NCBI GenBank assembly: GCA_964497615.1
Contig: CAZCEC010000022.1
Span: 1-64,000, forward strand
Source: CAZCEC01 sp964497615
Lineage (GTDB): Bacteria > Chloroflexota > Anaerolineae > Anaerolineales > UBA6663
Reading direction: 5' to 3'
Length of the DNA: 64,000 bases
Numbering within the stretch: the stretch's first letter is position 1; the number at the start of each line of letters is the position of its first letter. Under the pieces are notes generated by a model. That model saw only the letters and a program-made list of their open reading frames with translations, was not told where the DNA came from and ran no database searches. The translations under genes and the position numbers were made by a program. This document shows, piece after piece, positions 17,214-25,672 of this stretch.

Positions 17214-18740
17214 ATGGAATTGGCAGGACAACGTAGTACTCCGCCTTACCTGGGGTTGACCCAACTGCCCGGCCGCGGGAATCGGCTGCGCGGCTGGCTG
17301 CGGCGCAACCTGCGCGCCCGCGTGGCCCTGGGACTGGGATTGCCCGTCCTCCTGGTGCTGGCCGGACTGTCGCTGGCCCACTATTGGCGGCAGCGCGACG
17401 TGCTGGTGGAGCAGTCGCGGCTGGCCGCCGCGCAGATCGGCCAGGTGATGGTCGCCGGGCTGCGCCATTCGATGTTGATGAACGACCCGGCCGTGATGGA
17501 AACGGTGCTGGCCGATATGGGCGCCCGGCAACTGCTCAACCGCGCGCAGATCGTAAACCTGGACGGCCAGGTGCTGGTGGACAGCGGCCTGAACCAGGCG
17601 GGCGACGTACAGCACGTGGCCGAGCCAGGCTGCACCGCCTGCCATCGTCTGCAACTAGAGCAGCGCCCCGGCGCAGCACTGGTGACCAGCGACACCGCCC
17701 ACGTGCGCGTGGCCGTGCCGATTGACAACGAGCCGGCCTGCGCTGGCTGCCATGCGTCCGACCCCGTTCACCTGGGCATCCTGCTGGTAGACGTGCCCAT
17801 GACGATCCTCAACGCCCATGCCATCCACAGCCTCCAACTCGACTTGATCCTGTCGGCGCTGGTGACAGTGGCCGTGACAGCCGGCGTTTACGGCCTACTG
17901 CATTGGCTGATCATGCGCCGCCTGGAGGCCTTTCGCCGGCCCCTGGCCGCCTATGCGGCCGGAAGCTTTGACGCCCGTTTGCCCAGCAGCGCCCCGCCCG
18001 ACGAGCTGGATCAATTGGCCCTGACCTTCAACCAGATGGCTGATCGCCTGGAACAGCACAGCCGCGAGCAAACCGCCCGCGCCGATCTGCGGCAGCGCGC
18101 CATCGTGGAAGAGCGCGAGCGCATCGCCCGCGAGCTGCACGACGGCCTGGCGCAAGTGCTGGGTTACGTGCACACCAAGGCCACGGCCGTGCGCCTGCTG
18201 CTGAGCCGGCAGCAGGTAGCGGCCGCCGAAGGCCAACTCGTTCAGTTGGAGGAAGCCGCCCGCGGGCTGTTCGTGGACGTGCGCGAGGCCATCCTGGGCC
18301 TGCGCACGACTACCCGCCAGGACCTGCGGCTGGCCGGCCTGCTGCGCGAATATGCCGGCCACTTCAGCCAATTGAGCGATCTGCCAATCGAAGTAACCAT
18401 CACGACCAGCGCGGAAAGCCAAGCCCTGCCCCCCGAAACCGAATTGCAGTTGCTGCGCATCGTGCAGGAGGCCCTCACCAACGTCCGCAAACACGCGCGC
18501 GCCAGCCGGGCGCAGGTCGCCTTGCTGAACGGCGGGCCGGTATTGGAAGTGCATGTTAGCGATGATGGCGCCGGATTTGAGCCGGCCGCCGGCTCCGGCG
18601 ACGGTCAGGGACGGCAGCACTTTGGCCTAAGCACCATGCGCGAGCGGGCTGAGGCCATCGGCGCAGAACTGCTGCTGGAATCCGCGCCCGGCCGGGGCAC
18701 CCGCGTGCGTGTGCGCGTGCCGCTGGAGAAAGGCGCCTGA
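17214..18740 (+). CDS. Sensor histidine kinase with two c-type heme motifs in the sensor domain
   Basis: A 508-residue NarX/LiaS-type kinase. Transmembrane helices at about 36-57 and 208-232 bracket an extracytoplasmic sensor domain that carries CTACH (140-144) and CAGCH (176-180). HAMP follows (about 232-285), then HisKA_3 with RELHDGLAQ (phospho-acceptor H309), and an HATPase_c domain (N box around EALTNVRKHA; G box DDGAGF; FGLSTMRERAEAIGA). It probably reads redox state, oxygen, NO or cytochrome status through covalent heme. The response regulator follows after two bases. It lies within the cytochrome operon, so its target is likely this locus. Confidence 0.9.
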   Translation: MELAGQRSTPPYLGLTQLPGRGNRLRGWLRRNLRARVALGLGLPVLLVLAGLSLAHYWRQRDVLVEQSRLAAAQIGQVMVAGLRHSMLMNDPAVMETVLADMGARQLLNRAQIVNLDGQVLVDSGLNQAGDVQHVAEPGCTACHRLQLEQRPGAALVTSDTAHVRVAVPIDNEPACAGCHASDPVHLGILLVDVPMTILNAHAIHSLQLDLILSALVTVAVTAGVYGLLHWLIMRRLEAFRRPLAAYAAGSFDARLPSSAPPDELDQLALTFNQMADRLEQHSREQTARADLRQRAIVEERERIARELHDGLAQVLGYVHTKATAVRLLLSRQQVAAAEGQLVQLEEAARGLFVDVREAILGLRTTTRQDLRLAGLLREYAGHFSQLSDLPIEVTITTSAESQALPPETELQLLRIVQEALTNVRKHARASRAQVALLNGGPVLEVHVSDDGAGFEPAAGSGDGQGRQHFGLSTMRERAEAIGAELLLESAPGRGTRVRVRVPLEKGA

Positions 18741-18742
18741 CG

Positions 18743-19390
18743 GTGCGCGTCCTGGTCGCCGACGATCATTCCCTCTTTCGGGATGGCGTTGTCAGCCTGC
18801 TGGCCGCGGGCGGCTTCGAGGTCGTTGGCCAGTGCGGCGACGGCCGCGCCGCGGTGGAGGCCGCCCTGCGGCTGCGGCCGGATGTCGTCTTGCTGGACCT
18901 GACCATGCCGGTGCTCACGGGGCTCCAGGCGCTGCGAGAGATACGCGCAGCCTGGCCCGAAGCACGCGTCGTGATCCTCACCGCCTCGGATGACGAAGAC
19001 AGCCTGTTTCAGGCCAGCGAGGCCGGCGCAAGCGGCTACCTGCTCAAGAGTTTGCCGGCCGACCAATTTCTGGATATGCTTCAGGGCCTGGAGCGGGGCG
19101 AGGCCGCCATGACCCGCCAGACGACGGCGCGGCTGCTGGCCGGAATGAGCCGGGCGGCCCAAAATCCCCTGCCCGACCCGGATGCGCTGACGGCGCAAGA
19201 GGTCCGGCTTCTGCAGTACCTGGCGGATGGGCTGACCAACAAGGCCATTGCCCAGGCCATGTCGGTGAGCGAGAACACCGTCAAGTATCACATCAAGAAC
19301 ATTCTGCAGAAGCTGGGCGCGCAGAACCGCACCGAGGCGGCAGCCTACGCCGTCCAGTCGGGCCTGTTTCGCCGGGGACAGGGCGCCTAG
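18743..19390 (+). CDS. NarL/LuxR-family response regulator, partner of the heme-motif kinase
   Basis: A 215-residue regulator: receiver domain with the acidic pair VADDHS near the start, phospho-acceptor in VLLDLTMPVL and the conserved K in YLLKSLPAD; then a LuxR-type HTH (LTAQEVRLLQYLADGLTNKA, VSENTVKYHIKNILQKLG). The start is GTG 18743, two bases after the kinase stop. A stem-loop overlaps its stop codon. Candidate binding sites with an ATGGGT core lie just downstream at 19423 and at 25673. Confidence 0.93.
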   Translation: MRVLVADDHSLFRDGVVSLLAAGGFEVVGQCGDGRAAVEAALRLRPDVVLLDLTMPVLTGLQALREIRAAWPEARVVILTASDDEDSLFQASEAGASGYLLKSLPADQFLDMLQGLERGEAAMTRQTTARLLAGMSRAAQNPLPDPDALTAQEVRLLQYLADGLTNKAIAQAMSVSENTVKYHIKNILQKLGAQNRTEAAAYAVQSGLFRRGQGA

Positions 19391-19401
19391 CGCCCTGCCC
19401 G
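19375..19401 (+). terminator. Stem-loop over the response regulator stop codon
   Basis: Arms 19375-19385 and 19391-19401 (cores AGGGCG and CGCCCT) pair with two mismatches around the loop CCTAG, which contains the stop codon. No T-run follows, so this is at best a weak or Rho-aided terminator, or an attenuating hairpin before the decaheme lipoprotein gene. Confidence 0.35.
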
Positions 19402-19444
19402 TTTGAGCCGTGCATTGCTCAAATGGGTAGGTAAATGGCTACCC
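19402..19444. promoter_or_regulatory. Two adjacent inverted repeats upstream of the decaheme lipoprotein gene
   Basis: TTTGAGC-N8-GCTCAAA (19402-19423) has perfect 7-bp arms. It is followed at once by GGGTAG-N8-CTACCC (19425-19444) with perfect 6-bp arms. One arm reads ATGGGTA (19423-19429), the reverse complement of a NarL-type heptamer (TACYYMT). The spacing of 8 in both suggests protein binding sites rather than terminators. The gene starts 125 bases downstream. The regulator is unknown; the LuxR-type protein just upstream is the obvious candidate. Confidence 0.4.
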
Positions 19445-19569
19445 GCCCTGGAAACGCAAATTGGACGACCGGGGGTTAGTATCCGGCGCGATTTGTGCTA
19501 ACCTGAACAATGTTAAGTAAGGTGGGCCAATTGCTGGCTCTAATCGGAAATAAAGTCAGGAGTACGGGT

Positions 19570-21768
19570 ATGCGGAAACTTCTACGCGTTTGTGCTGTTG
19601 CTCTGGCGGCTGTGCTGCTGGCGGCCTGCGGCCCCGATCTCACCCCCACGCCCATCGTGCGCGAAGTGCCGGTCACGGTGGAAGTGCCGGTGGAGATCAC
19701 ACGCGAAGTCACGGTGGAAGTCACAGTCGCGCCGGAGGTGCTCGAACCGGCGGTGACGGTGCCCTTCGAGGAGCTGTGGGCCCAGTCCGCCCACGCCGAC
19801 GCCGAGGCTGAGGCCTTCGTCCACTGGAACGAAGATGATCCCGCCGAAGTGCCGGCCTCCTGCGCGCGCTGCCACAGCACCAGCGGCTACCGCGACTTCG
19901 TGGGCGCCGACGGGTCGGCGGCCGGCTCCGTAGAAGTGAATGCCCCCATCGGCGAGGTCATCACGTGCGAGGCTTGCCACAATGACGCTACCTTGACGAT
20001 GACCAGCGTCAGCTTCCCCTCCGGCGCCGAGATCACCGGGCTGGGGGCGGAAGCGCGCTGCATGCAGTGCCACCAGGGCCGCGCCTCCGGCCTGAGTGTG
20101 GAAGACGCTATTGGCCGCGCCGGCCTGACGGACGACGACACCATCAGCGAGGACCTGGGCTTTACCAACATCCACTACTTCGCCGCGGCGGTGAGCCGCT
20201 ATGGCACGCAGGTCAAGGGCGGGTACGAGTACGCCGGCCAGAGCTACGACGTGCTGTTCGACCACGTCGAGGGCCTGACAACCTGCACCGATTGCCACAA
20301 CTCGCACAGCCTGGAAGTTAAGGTGGATACCTGCGCCGCCTGCCATGCCGTGGGCAGCGTCGAGGACCTGCGCGACGTGCGCATGGCCAGCTCGATGATG
20401 GACTATGACGGTGACGGCGACCTCGAAGAAGGCATCTACTACGAACTGGCCGGTGTCCGCGACCAGCTCATGCTGGGGATGCAGGCCTATGCCCTACAAG
20501 TCAGCGGCAAAGGCATCGTGTACGATACAGCCACCTACCCGTACTTCTTCATTGACACCAACGCGAACGGAACGGTGGACCCGGGCGAGACCGAATTCGG
20601 CAACGCCTTCAACGGTTGGACGGGCCGGCTGGCCAAGGCCGCCTACAACTTCCAGACGTCGCTGAAGGACCCCGGCGCCTACGCGCACGGCGGCAAATAC
20701 ATCATCCAGTTACTGTACGACAGCCTGGCCGACCTCAACACCGTGCTCGACAGTCCGGTGGATATGAGCGGCATGCACCGCATCGACGCCGGCCACTTTG
20801 CCGGTTCGGAAGAGGCCTTCCGCCACTGGGACGCTGAGGGCGGCGAAGTGCCCGGCACCTGCGCCAAGTGTCACTCCGCTGATGGCCTCCCGACCTTCCT
20901 GGCGAACAATGCCAACGTGGCCGAGCGCGCCGCGAACGGGTTGCTGTGCTCGACTTGCCACGACAACGTGCAGAGCTTCACCCGCTATGTGGTGGATGCG
21001 GTGCGCTTCCCCAGCGGGGCCAGCCTGAGCTTCGGCGAGGGCGCCGAGGCCAACCTGTGCATCAACTGCCACCAGGGCCGCGAATCCACGGTCAGCGTCA
21101 ACAACGCCATCCGCGCCGCAGCCGTCGAGGATGACGTGGTAAGCGAGGCGCTGCGCTTCCGCAATGTCCACTACTTCGCGGCCGGTGCCACGCTGTTCGG
21201 CACCGACGCCAAGGGCGCCTACGAGTATGATGGCCAAACGTACCTGGGCCAGTTCGATCACGGCGGCATGGGACCCGCGGACTGTGTGACTTGCCACCAG
21301 ACGCACGCTCTGGAGATTCAGATCGAAGACTGCGACGTCTGCCACCGCGGCGTGGCAACCGCCGAGGACCTGCGCACCATCCGGCGGGCCGAGGTGGACT
21401 TTGACGGCGACGGCGACCTGGACGAGGGCCTGGCCGAGGAGATCGCCTTCTTCCAGGAGGCGTTGTACGCCGCCATCCAGGCCTACGCCGCGGACACGGC
21501 CGGCGCTGCCATCGTGTACGACTCGCACGCCCACCCGTACTTCTTTGGCGATGCCAATGCCAACGGCGCCGTGGACGAGGGCGAGGGGCAGTACGCGGCC
21601 TGGACGCCGCGCCTGCTGCGCGCCGCCTACAACTACCAGTATTCGCAGAAGGACCCGGGGGCGTTCGCCCACAATGGCCTGTACATCATCCAGGTGCTGT
21701 ATGACAGCCTGGCCGACCTGGGCACAGACATGAGCGCCTACGCGCGGCCGGAGGTGCCGGTCGAGTGA
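19570..21768 (+). CDS. Decaheme c-type cytochrome lipoprotein with duplicated pentaheme module
   Basis: A 732-residue lipoprotein (lipobox LLAAC) with a Chloroflexota-style linker of VPV/VEV/REV repeats. It contains two homologous halves of about 330 residues. Each has five CxxCH sites (CARCH, CEACH, CMQCH, CTDCH, CAACH; then CAKCH, CSTCH, CINCH, CVTCH, CDVCH), the phrase FPSGA between hemes 2 and 3, and D-x-D-x-D-type calcium-binding-like loops (DYDGDGDLEEG, DTNANGTVDPGE; DFDGDGDLDEG, DANANGAVDEGE). Each ends with a KDPGA...IIQ.LYDSLADL segment. ATG 19570 follows a purine-rich AGGAG. It may be a surface electron conduit. A strong terminator follows. Confidence 0.88.
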   Translation: MRKLLRVCAVALAAVLLAACGPDLTPTPIVREVPVTVEVPVEITREVTVEVTVAPEVLEPAVTVPFEELWAQSAHADAEAEAFVHWNEDDPAEVPASCARCHSTSGYRDFVGADGSAAGSVEVNAPIGEVITCEACHNDATLTMTSVSFPSGAEITGLGAEARCMQCHQGRASGLSVEDAIGRAGLTDDDTISEDLGFTNIHYFAAAVSRYGTQVKGGYEYAGQSYDVLFDHVEGLTTCTDCHNSHSLEVKVDTCAACHAVGSVEDLRDVRMASSMMDYDGDGDLEEGIYYELAGVRDQLMLGMQAYALQVSGKGIVYDTATYPYFFIDTNANGTVDPGETEFGNAFNGWTGRLAKAAYNFQTSLKDPGAYAHGGKYIIQLLYDSLADLNTVLDSPVDMSGMHRIDAGHFAGSEEAFRHWDAEGGEVPGTCAKCHSADGLPTFLANNANVAERAANGLLCSTCHDNVQSFTRYVVDAVRFPSGASLSFGEGAEANLCINCHQGRESTVSVNNAIRAAAVEDDVVSEALRFRNVHYFAAGATLFGTDAKGAYEYDGQTYLGQFDHGGMGPADCVTCHQTHALEIQIEDCDVCHRGVATAEDLRTIRRAEVDFDGDGDLDEGLAEEIAFFQEALYAAIQAYAADTAGAAIVYDSHAHPYFFGDANANGAVDEGEGQYAAWTPRLLRAAYNYQYSQKDPGAFAHNGLYIIQVLYDSLADLGTDMSAYARPEVPVE

Positions 21769-21795
21769 ACGGTTGAGCAAGAAAGCGAGCTAATG

Positions 21796-21837
21796 AAACG
21801 AAGCCGGGCGCTGCGGGGAGCGCCTGGTTTCGTTTTC
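21796..21837 (+). terminator. Intrinsic terminator after the decaheme lipoprotein gene
   Basis: A 17-bp stem, 21796-21812 with 21819-21835, with only G-T wobble differences and a six-base loop GCGGGG. The 3' arm ends in TTTCGTTTT. It closes the plus-strand cytochrome operon. Confidence 0.8.
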
Positions 21838-21995
21838 CGCGCCAGCACCTGCTACCCTGCACGGCCAGGATTCGACCGGCTGCCGGAGATGCAGCAATCC
21901 TGCGTGGGCACTACCCCTCAGTAGGGGCGGAGCATTCGCCTGGCCGCGTGATCGTTCCGGCTCCTGACGCGAATGCTTCGCACCGGCAGGCGCGG

Positions 21996-22038
21996 AACAG
22001 AAAGACGCCCTGCCGGACCCAATGCCCGGCGGGGCGCC
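21996..22038 (-). terminator. Intrinsic terminator of the NrfD operon (minus strand)
   Basis: Arms 22004-22016 and 22026-22038 form a 13-bp GC-rich stem (two G-T pairs) with a nine-base loop. On the minus strand the stem is followed by TCTTTCTGTT. It lies about 20 bases after the NrfD stop. Between this and the plus-strand terminator, 21838-21995 shows no gene. Confidence 0.65.
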
Positions 22039-22056
22039 GTATTGAGACGTTATGGC

Positions 22057-23322
22057 TCAGTGTGCCGACGCGGGCGAGTAGTCCACCACGCGCAAGTAGC
22101 GAGCGCCCAGGGTAAAGGCCAACAGTCCGTAGGCGATGATGCCGGCACCAGACAGGAACTCGATCAGCGACGGCACGTAGTCGGTGTAGCGCGCGGCGAT
22201 GTCGCCGGGCAGGTACGAGAGCGTGACCAACTGGCCAATCAGGTTAGTATCCCAGCGATACGCCACCACCCCGCCCACCACCAGCGCCAGCGCCAGCATT
22301 CGCAGCCACGGCAGCCGCCGCAGCCGCGGGGTGAGCAGGATGACGGCCGGCGTCACCGCGCCCAGCAGGATTTCCCCGACCCAGAAGTTGAAGGCGAATG
22401 CCCCGCGCGTGAGCAGGTGCAGCCCTTCGGTGCGCCCCGGCAGGTAGGTGTACGTCATCGAGAGCGCATCCCAGAAGCGAAAGTAGGTGTACACCGCCAA
22501 AGCCCAGCCGATGAAGCGCGTCACGCGCTCCAGAGCATCTTCGTCGACGTGCAGACGCGGGTTCAGCCGCCCGGCCAGCGAGGTGGCCAGCACCGCCAGC
22601 GCCTGACCCCCGCAAATGGCAGAGAGCATGAACAGCACCGACAGGTCCGGCCGGTACCAGATGGGCCGGGCCTTGAGCACACCATAGGTCGCGCCCAGCG
22701 ACGACTGGTGGAGCATGGATAGGCACAGTCCGGCCAACGCCAGGGCGGGCGCGAAGCGGTGCAGGCCCACCATCAGCCGCGAGAGGCGCGGGAAGCGCCG
22801 AACCAGCCAGCCTGCCTCCCCAAAGATGGGCGCCGTCTCAATCACCAGCACGGTGAAGTACAGCATCACGCACATGGTCACTTCCCACAGCACCGAGTGC
22901 GGGTTCCAGAAGACCAGGGCATGCCAGAAGCGGTCCGGGCGGCCAATGTCAAGCATGAGGCACAGCACCGCCATGCTGTAGCCGATGAGGCCGATGAAGG
23001 TCGCCGTGCGCGCCAGCGGGGCCAGCCGCTTGAGCCCCAGCAGATACACGGCGGCGGAGAGCGAAAACGCACCCGCGCTCAGGGCGATGGACGACAGGTC
23101 AATCGTGATCCATAGGCCCCAGGGCACCAGGTCCGTCAGATTGGTGACGACCAGGCCGCGCTGAAATACGATCAGGCCAGCCACCAGGCCAGCGATCATC
23201 AGGGAGGCGAGGGCCGCCAGCCACAGGTGGAGCGGACCCAGGCGCGGTCCGCGCGCGCGGGCAACGACCGGCGGGCGATCTTCGGCGGCGGGCTGGGGGT
23301 GGGCGGTCAGGGCGGCAGTCAT
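22057..23322 (-). CDS. nrfD: NrfD/PsrC/HybB-type quinone-interacting membrane subunit
   Basis: A 421-residue polytopic protein with about ten hydrophobic helices. The N-terminal part (LVPWGLWITIDLSSIALSAG) and DIGRPDRFWHALVFWNPHS are typical of the NrfD/HybB family, which couples quinone/quinol exchange to an external ferredoxin subunit and carries no heme of its own. Its ATG overlaps the stop of the ferredoxin gene by four bases. With the ferredoxin and octaheme protein it forms a three-part module like Qrc, Nrf(B)CD or Psr complexes; the direction of electron flow cannot be read from the sequence. Confidence 0.9.
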   Translation of the reverse strand: MTAALTAHPQPAAEDRPPVVARARGPRLGPLHLWLAALASLMIAGLVAGLIVFQRGLVVTNLTDLVPWGLWITIDLSSIALSAGAFSLSAAVYLLGLKRLAPLARTATFIGLIGYSMAVLCLMLDIGRPDRFWHALVFWNPHSVLWEVTMCVMLYFTVLVIETAPIFGEAGWLVRRFPRLSRLMVGLHRFAPALALAGLCLSMLHQSSLGATYGVLKARPIWYRPDLSVLFMLSAICGGQALAVLATSLAGRLNPRLHVDEDALERVTRFIGWALAVYTYFRFWDALSMTYTYLPGRTEGLHLLTRGAFAFNFWVGEILLGAVTPAVILLTPRLRRLPWLRMLALALVVGGVVAYRWDTNLIGQLVTLSYLPGDIAARYTDYVPSLIEFLSGAGIIAYGLLAFTLGARYLRVVDYSPASAH

Positions 23323-24095
23323 GATTCGGCAGCCTCCGTCTCACGGGCGGGCAGGTAGTAAACGCGCGGGGCGGTGCCCAGGTCCTCGCGCAAGCGGTAG
23401 GCGGGATGATTAGCCAGGAGCACGCTCACCGGCGACTTGGGATCGTTCAGGTCGCCAAAGGCGCGCGCACCCATTGGGCAGGCATTGACGCACGCAGGCG
23501 TGGCCTCGGCATCGACGCCGGGCGTCAGGCCCAGGGCCAGGCCACGGTCGATGCGGTTGGCGCAGAATGAGCACTTCTCCGGCACGCCGCGCGGGCGGCG
23601 CTCCACGTCCGGCTCGCCCCAGGTGGGCACGGCCGGGTTGGGGCCGGTGAACTCTTCCCAGTTGAAGGCGCGGGCGCCATACGGGCAGGCCACCTCGCAG
23701 TAGCGGCAGCCGATGCACTTGTCGTAGTCCATCATCACAATGCCGTCGGGCCGGTGATAGCTGGCGCCGACTGGGCACACTTCCACGCAGGGCGCATTCT
23801 CGCAGTGCATGCACGGGCGCGGCAGGTAGACCTCCCGGCTGCCGATCTGGCCAGTGTGCAGTACTACGTTCCAGGAGATGTCGGGGTTGATGTCGTTGCT
23901 GGCGCGGCAAGCCAGGGTGCAGCGGCCGCAGCCCACGCACTTGTCCTGGTCAATCACCATGGCCCAGCGGTGCGGGCTTTCGCCTTCCGGCCCGGAGGCC
24001 GAGACGTACTCGATGACCTTGAGGCCCAGCGCGGTCGCCGCGCCGGCCGCGCCCAGCTTGAGGAATGATCGGCGGTTGACGGTGTCGGTCGTCAT
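23319..24095 (-). CDS. Tat-exported 4x[4Fe-4S] ferredoxin subunit (NrfC/PsrB/HybA type)
   Basis: A 258-residue protein. The N-terminus carries a twin-arginine signal (RRSFLKLGAAGAATALG). Sixteen cysteines are arranged for four [4Fe-4S] clusters: CVGCGRCTLAC, CMHCENAPCVEVC, CIGCRYCEVAC, and CSFC paired with CVNAC. Such subunits pass electrons between a catalytic or cytochrome partner and the NrfD-type membrane subunit, which follows with a four-base overlap. The ATG at 24093-24095 was chosen because the twin-arginine motif then falls at residues 8-9 and AAGGAG lies about nine bases upstream. Confidence 0.93.
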   Translation of the reverse strand: MTTDTVNRRSFLKLGAAGAATALGLKVIEYVSASGPEGESPHRWAMVIDQDKCVGCGRCTLACRASNDINPDISWNVVLHTGQIGSREVYLPRPCMHCENAPCVEVCPVGASYHRPDGIVMMDYDKCIGCRYCEVACPYGARAFNWEEFTGPNPAVPTWGEPDVERRPRGVPEKCSFCANRIDRGLALGLTPGVDAEATPACVNACPMGARAFGDLNDPKSPVSVLLANHPAYRLREDLGTAPRVYYLPARETEAAES

Positions 24096-24108
24096 GGCCC
24101 AGTCTCCT

Positions 24109-25056
24109 TTACGCGCGGATGTTCGCGTCGCCAGCATCCGTGGTCGTGCGCGTCATCCGCCGGAAGCCGCGCTCCAGCCAGGGCGCGAGGACGATGCCAA
24201 AGGCCAGGCCGATGAGGCCGGCGAACAGGGCAAAGCCGGTGGGGTTCGCGGGCTTGGGCTCGTCGCTGACGGTGCCAGGGTGGCCGGAGTTCTGCGAGTT
24301 GGCCACCTGGGGCGTCGGGGTCACGCCGTCCCCGGCCACCAACATCGCCGCCGCCGGATTGTGGATCTCGTATTGGTGGCATTCGGTGCACGTGTTCAGG
24401 TTGACATCGAACGAGTGGCTGTGGGTGGAGTTGCCCATGCCGGGCTCGGCGCCGGTGGCGGTGATGTGGCAGTCGGTGCAGGTGAGCCCCTCTTCGGCGT
24501 GATTGGAGTGCGCGAAGGCAGCCACGCGGGTGCCGTGGCAGTCGGCGCACAGGCTGGACGTGTCGCTGGCGCGGATGCTAGTGGCGTGCGGGTCATGGCA
24601 GCTCACGCAGGTGAGGTCGCTCTCGCCGTGCCGGCTGTTCTCCCATTCGAACTGCGTGTCACGGTGGCAAGAGCCGCACAGTTCCGCCGAGCGGCTCATG
24701 TAGGCCGGCGCCAGCGGGTGATTGACCGCCACCGGGTCGTGACAGGCGGCGCACGTGACGCCCGCTTCGGCATAGACGCCGGTGGCCATGTCAAACCCGG
24801 TTGTGTGGCACACCAGACATTCCTGCGGCTGGCCCTCGGCGGTCCAGGCTTCATTGAAGGCCGGGTCTTCCAGGGCCTGGCTGTGGGCGCCCGCCTCCCA
24901 GACTTTGACGAATTGCGCGTGGCACTCCTGGCAGTCAGGATCGGCGGGGGGATTGTCTTGCGCCAAGGGCTGGGCCTGCGCCAGGGCGAAGGTCACTAGC
25001 GCCAGTGGCAGGGCAAACACCAGGCCGATGAGCAGTCGTGAGAAGCGGTGGAGCAT
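24109..25056 (-). CDS. Octaheme c-type cytochrome with C-terminal membrane anchor
   Basis: A 315-residue exported cytochrome: signal peptide ending near residue 28, then eight CxxCH sites (CQECH, CLVCH, CAACH, CGSCH, CVSCH, CADCH, CTDCH, CTECH), a Pro/Ser/Thr linker and one transmembrane helix (FALFAGLIGLAFGIVLAPWL) with a basic end. All eight motifs are canonical and none is CxxCK, so catalytic nitrite reduction of the NrfA type is unlikely. AGGAGGG lies just before the ATG. The ferredoxin gene follows after 13 bases, and the protein probably docks to the ferredoxin/NrfD pair. Confidence 0.9.
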   Translation of the reverse strand: MLHRFSRLLIGLVFALPLALVTFALAQAQPLAQDNPPADPDCQECHAQFVKVWEAGAHSQALEDPAFNEAWTAEGQPQECLVCHTTGFDMATGVYAEAGVTCAACHDPVAVNHPLAPAYMSRSAELCGSCHRDTQFEWENSRHGESDLTCVSCHDPHATSIRASDTSSLCADCHGTRVAAFAHSNHAEEGLTCTDCHITATGAEPGMGNSTHSHSFDVNLNTCTECHQYEIHNPAAAMLVAGDGVTPTPQVANSQNSGHPGTVSDEPKPANPTGFALFAGLIGLAFGIVLAPWLERGFRRMTRTTTDAGDANIRA

Positions 25057-25074
25057 GGGAGAACCCTCCTAAAC

Positions 25075-25440
25075 TTAGCGCGCCACGGGATGGTGCGTGG
25101 CAACCCTGACGGGCGCCGGGGCGGCGCGGAAAAACTCACACACCAGGCAGCCAGCGCGCAGGTTGCCATTGTGATCGCGAAACACTTGCCAACAGGGCGT
25201 GGCCGCGTTGAGGAAGGCCGGGCACTCGGCACGGCGGTCGGGCGCACACCCATTGACCTGCCAGCAGGCCGGCCCGGCCATGACCGGCGGCGCGGCCACT
25301 GGTGTCCCGCGCGCCTCCGCCTGCCAGCGGGCGTCCAGCCAGCGCAGCAGCCACACAGTCGCGCCCATGAACAGAATGGGCAGGCCGTAGCGAATAAGCA
25401 GACCGGCCAACGCCAAAAGCGCCGTCGTCAGATCGAACAT
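25075..25440 (-). CDS. Membrane-anchored Cys-rich protein with a two-CW-like domain
   Basis: A 121-residue protein with a hydrophobic N-terminal helix (about residues 14-36) and a cytoplasmic domain whose cysteines read CWQVNGC...ECPAF...PCWQVF...CLVCEFF. The two CW motifs and following cysteines resemble the small two-CW domain found beside sensors and electron-transfer genes; a metal site is likely. The ATG at 25438-25440 is two bases from the stop of the tiny gene upstream, and the octaheme cytochrome follows after 18 bases. Function unknown. Confidence 0.7.
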   Translation of the reverse strand: MFDLTTALLALAGLLIRYGLPILFMGATVWLLRWLDARWQAEARGTPVAAPPVMAGPACWQVNGCAPDRRAECPAFLNAATPCWQVFRDHNGNLRAGCLVCEFFRAAPAPVRVATHHPVAR

Positions 25441-25442
25441 GG

Positions 25443-25565
25443 CTACGCTCCCTTCACCCCCTCCTGCCAGCGCCGGAGCACGGCGCTCAAGAGAAACACC
25501 ACGGCGAGCGGCAGGAGTACCCGGACCCCAATACCAATGGCGACAGTAGCAGTGATGGCACTCAT
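25443..25565 (-). CDS. 40-residue single-helix membrane protein, first gene of the NrfD operon
   Basis: This short frame reads MSAITATVAIGIGVRVL, then LPLAVVFLLSAVL and RRWQEGVKGA before a TAG. It has one transmembrane helix and a basic cytoplasmic end. It is preceded by a strong GGAGGT five bases before the ATG at 25563-25565, and its stop lies two bases before the next start. Good ribosome binding site, tight spacing and membrane topology argue that it is real. It could be a small subunit of the quinone/cytochrome module; the function is unknown. Confidence 0.65.
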   Translation of the reverse strand: MSAITATVAIGIGVRVLLPLAVVFLLSAVLRRWQEGVKGA

Positions 25566-25672
25566 GTTGACCTCCAGCGACGAGCAACCGTGCCCATCGA
25601 TCTGCTCTTAGATTAGCGAATCGGGCCGGCGCGGGCTATTGGGCAGACGCCGCATCTTTCGGGCGCTGCCGG

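Noticed and set aside
21838..21995. Possible small gene between the two facing terminators
   Set aside because: No open frame with a ribosome binding site or recognisable product.
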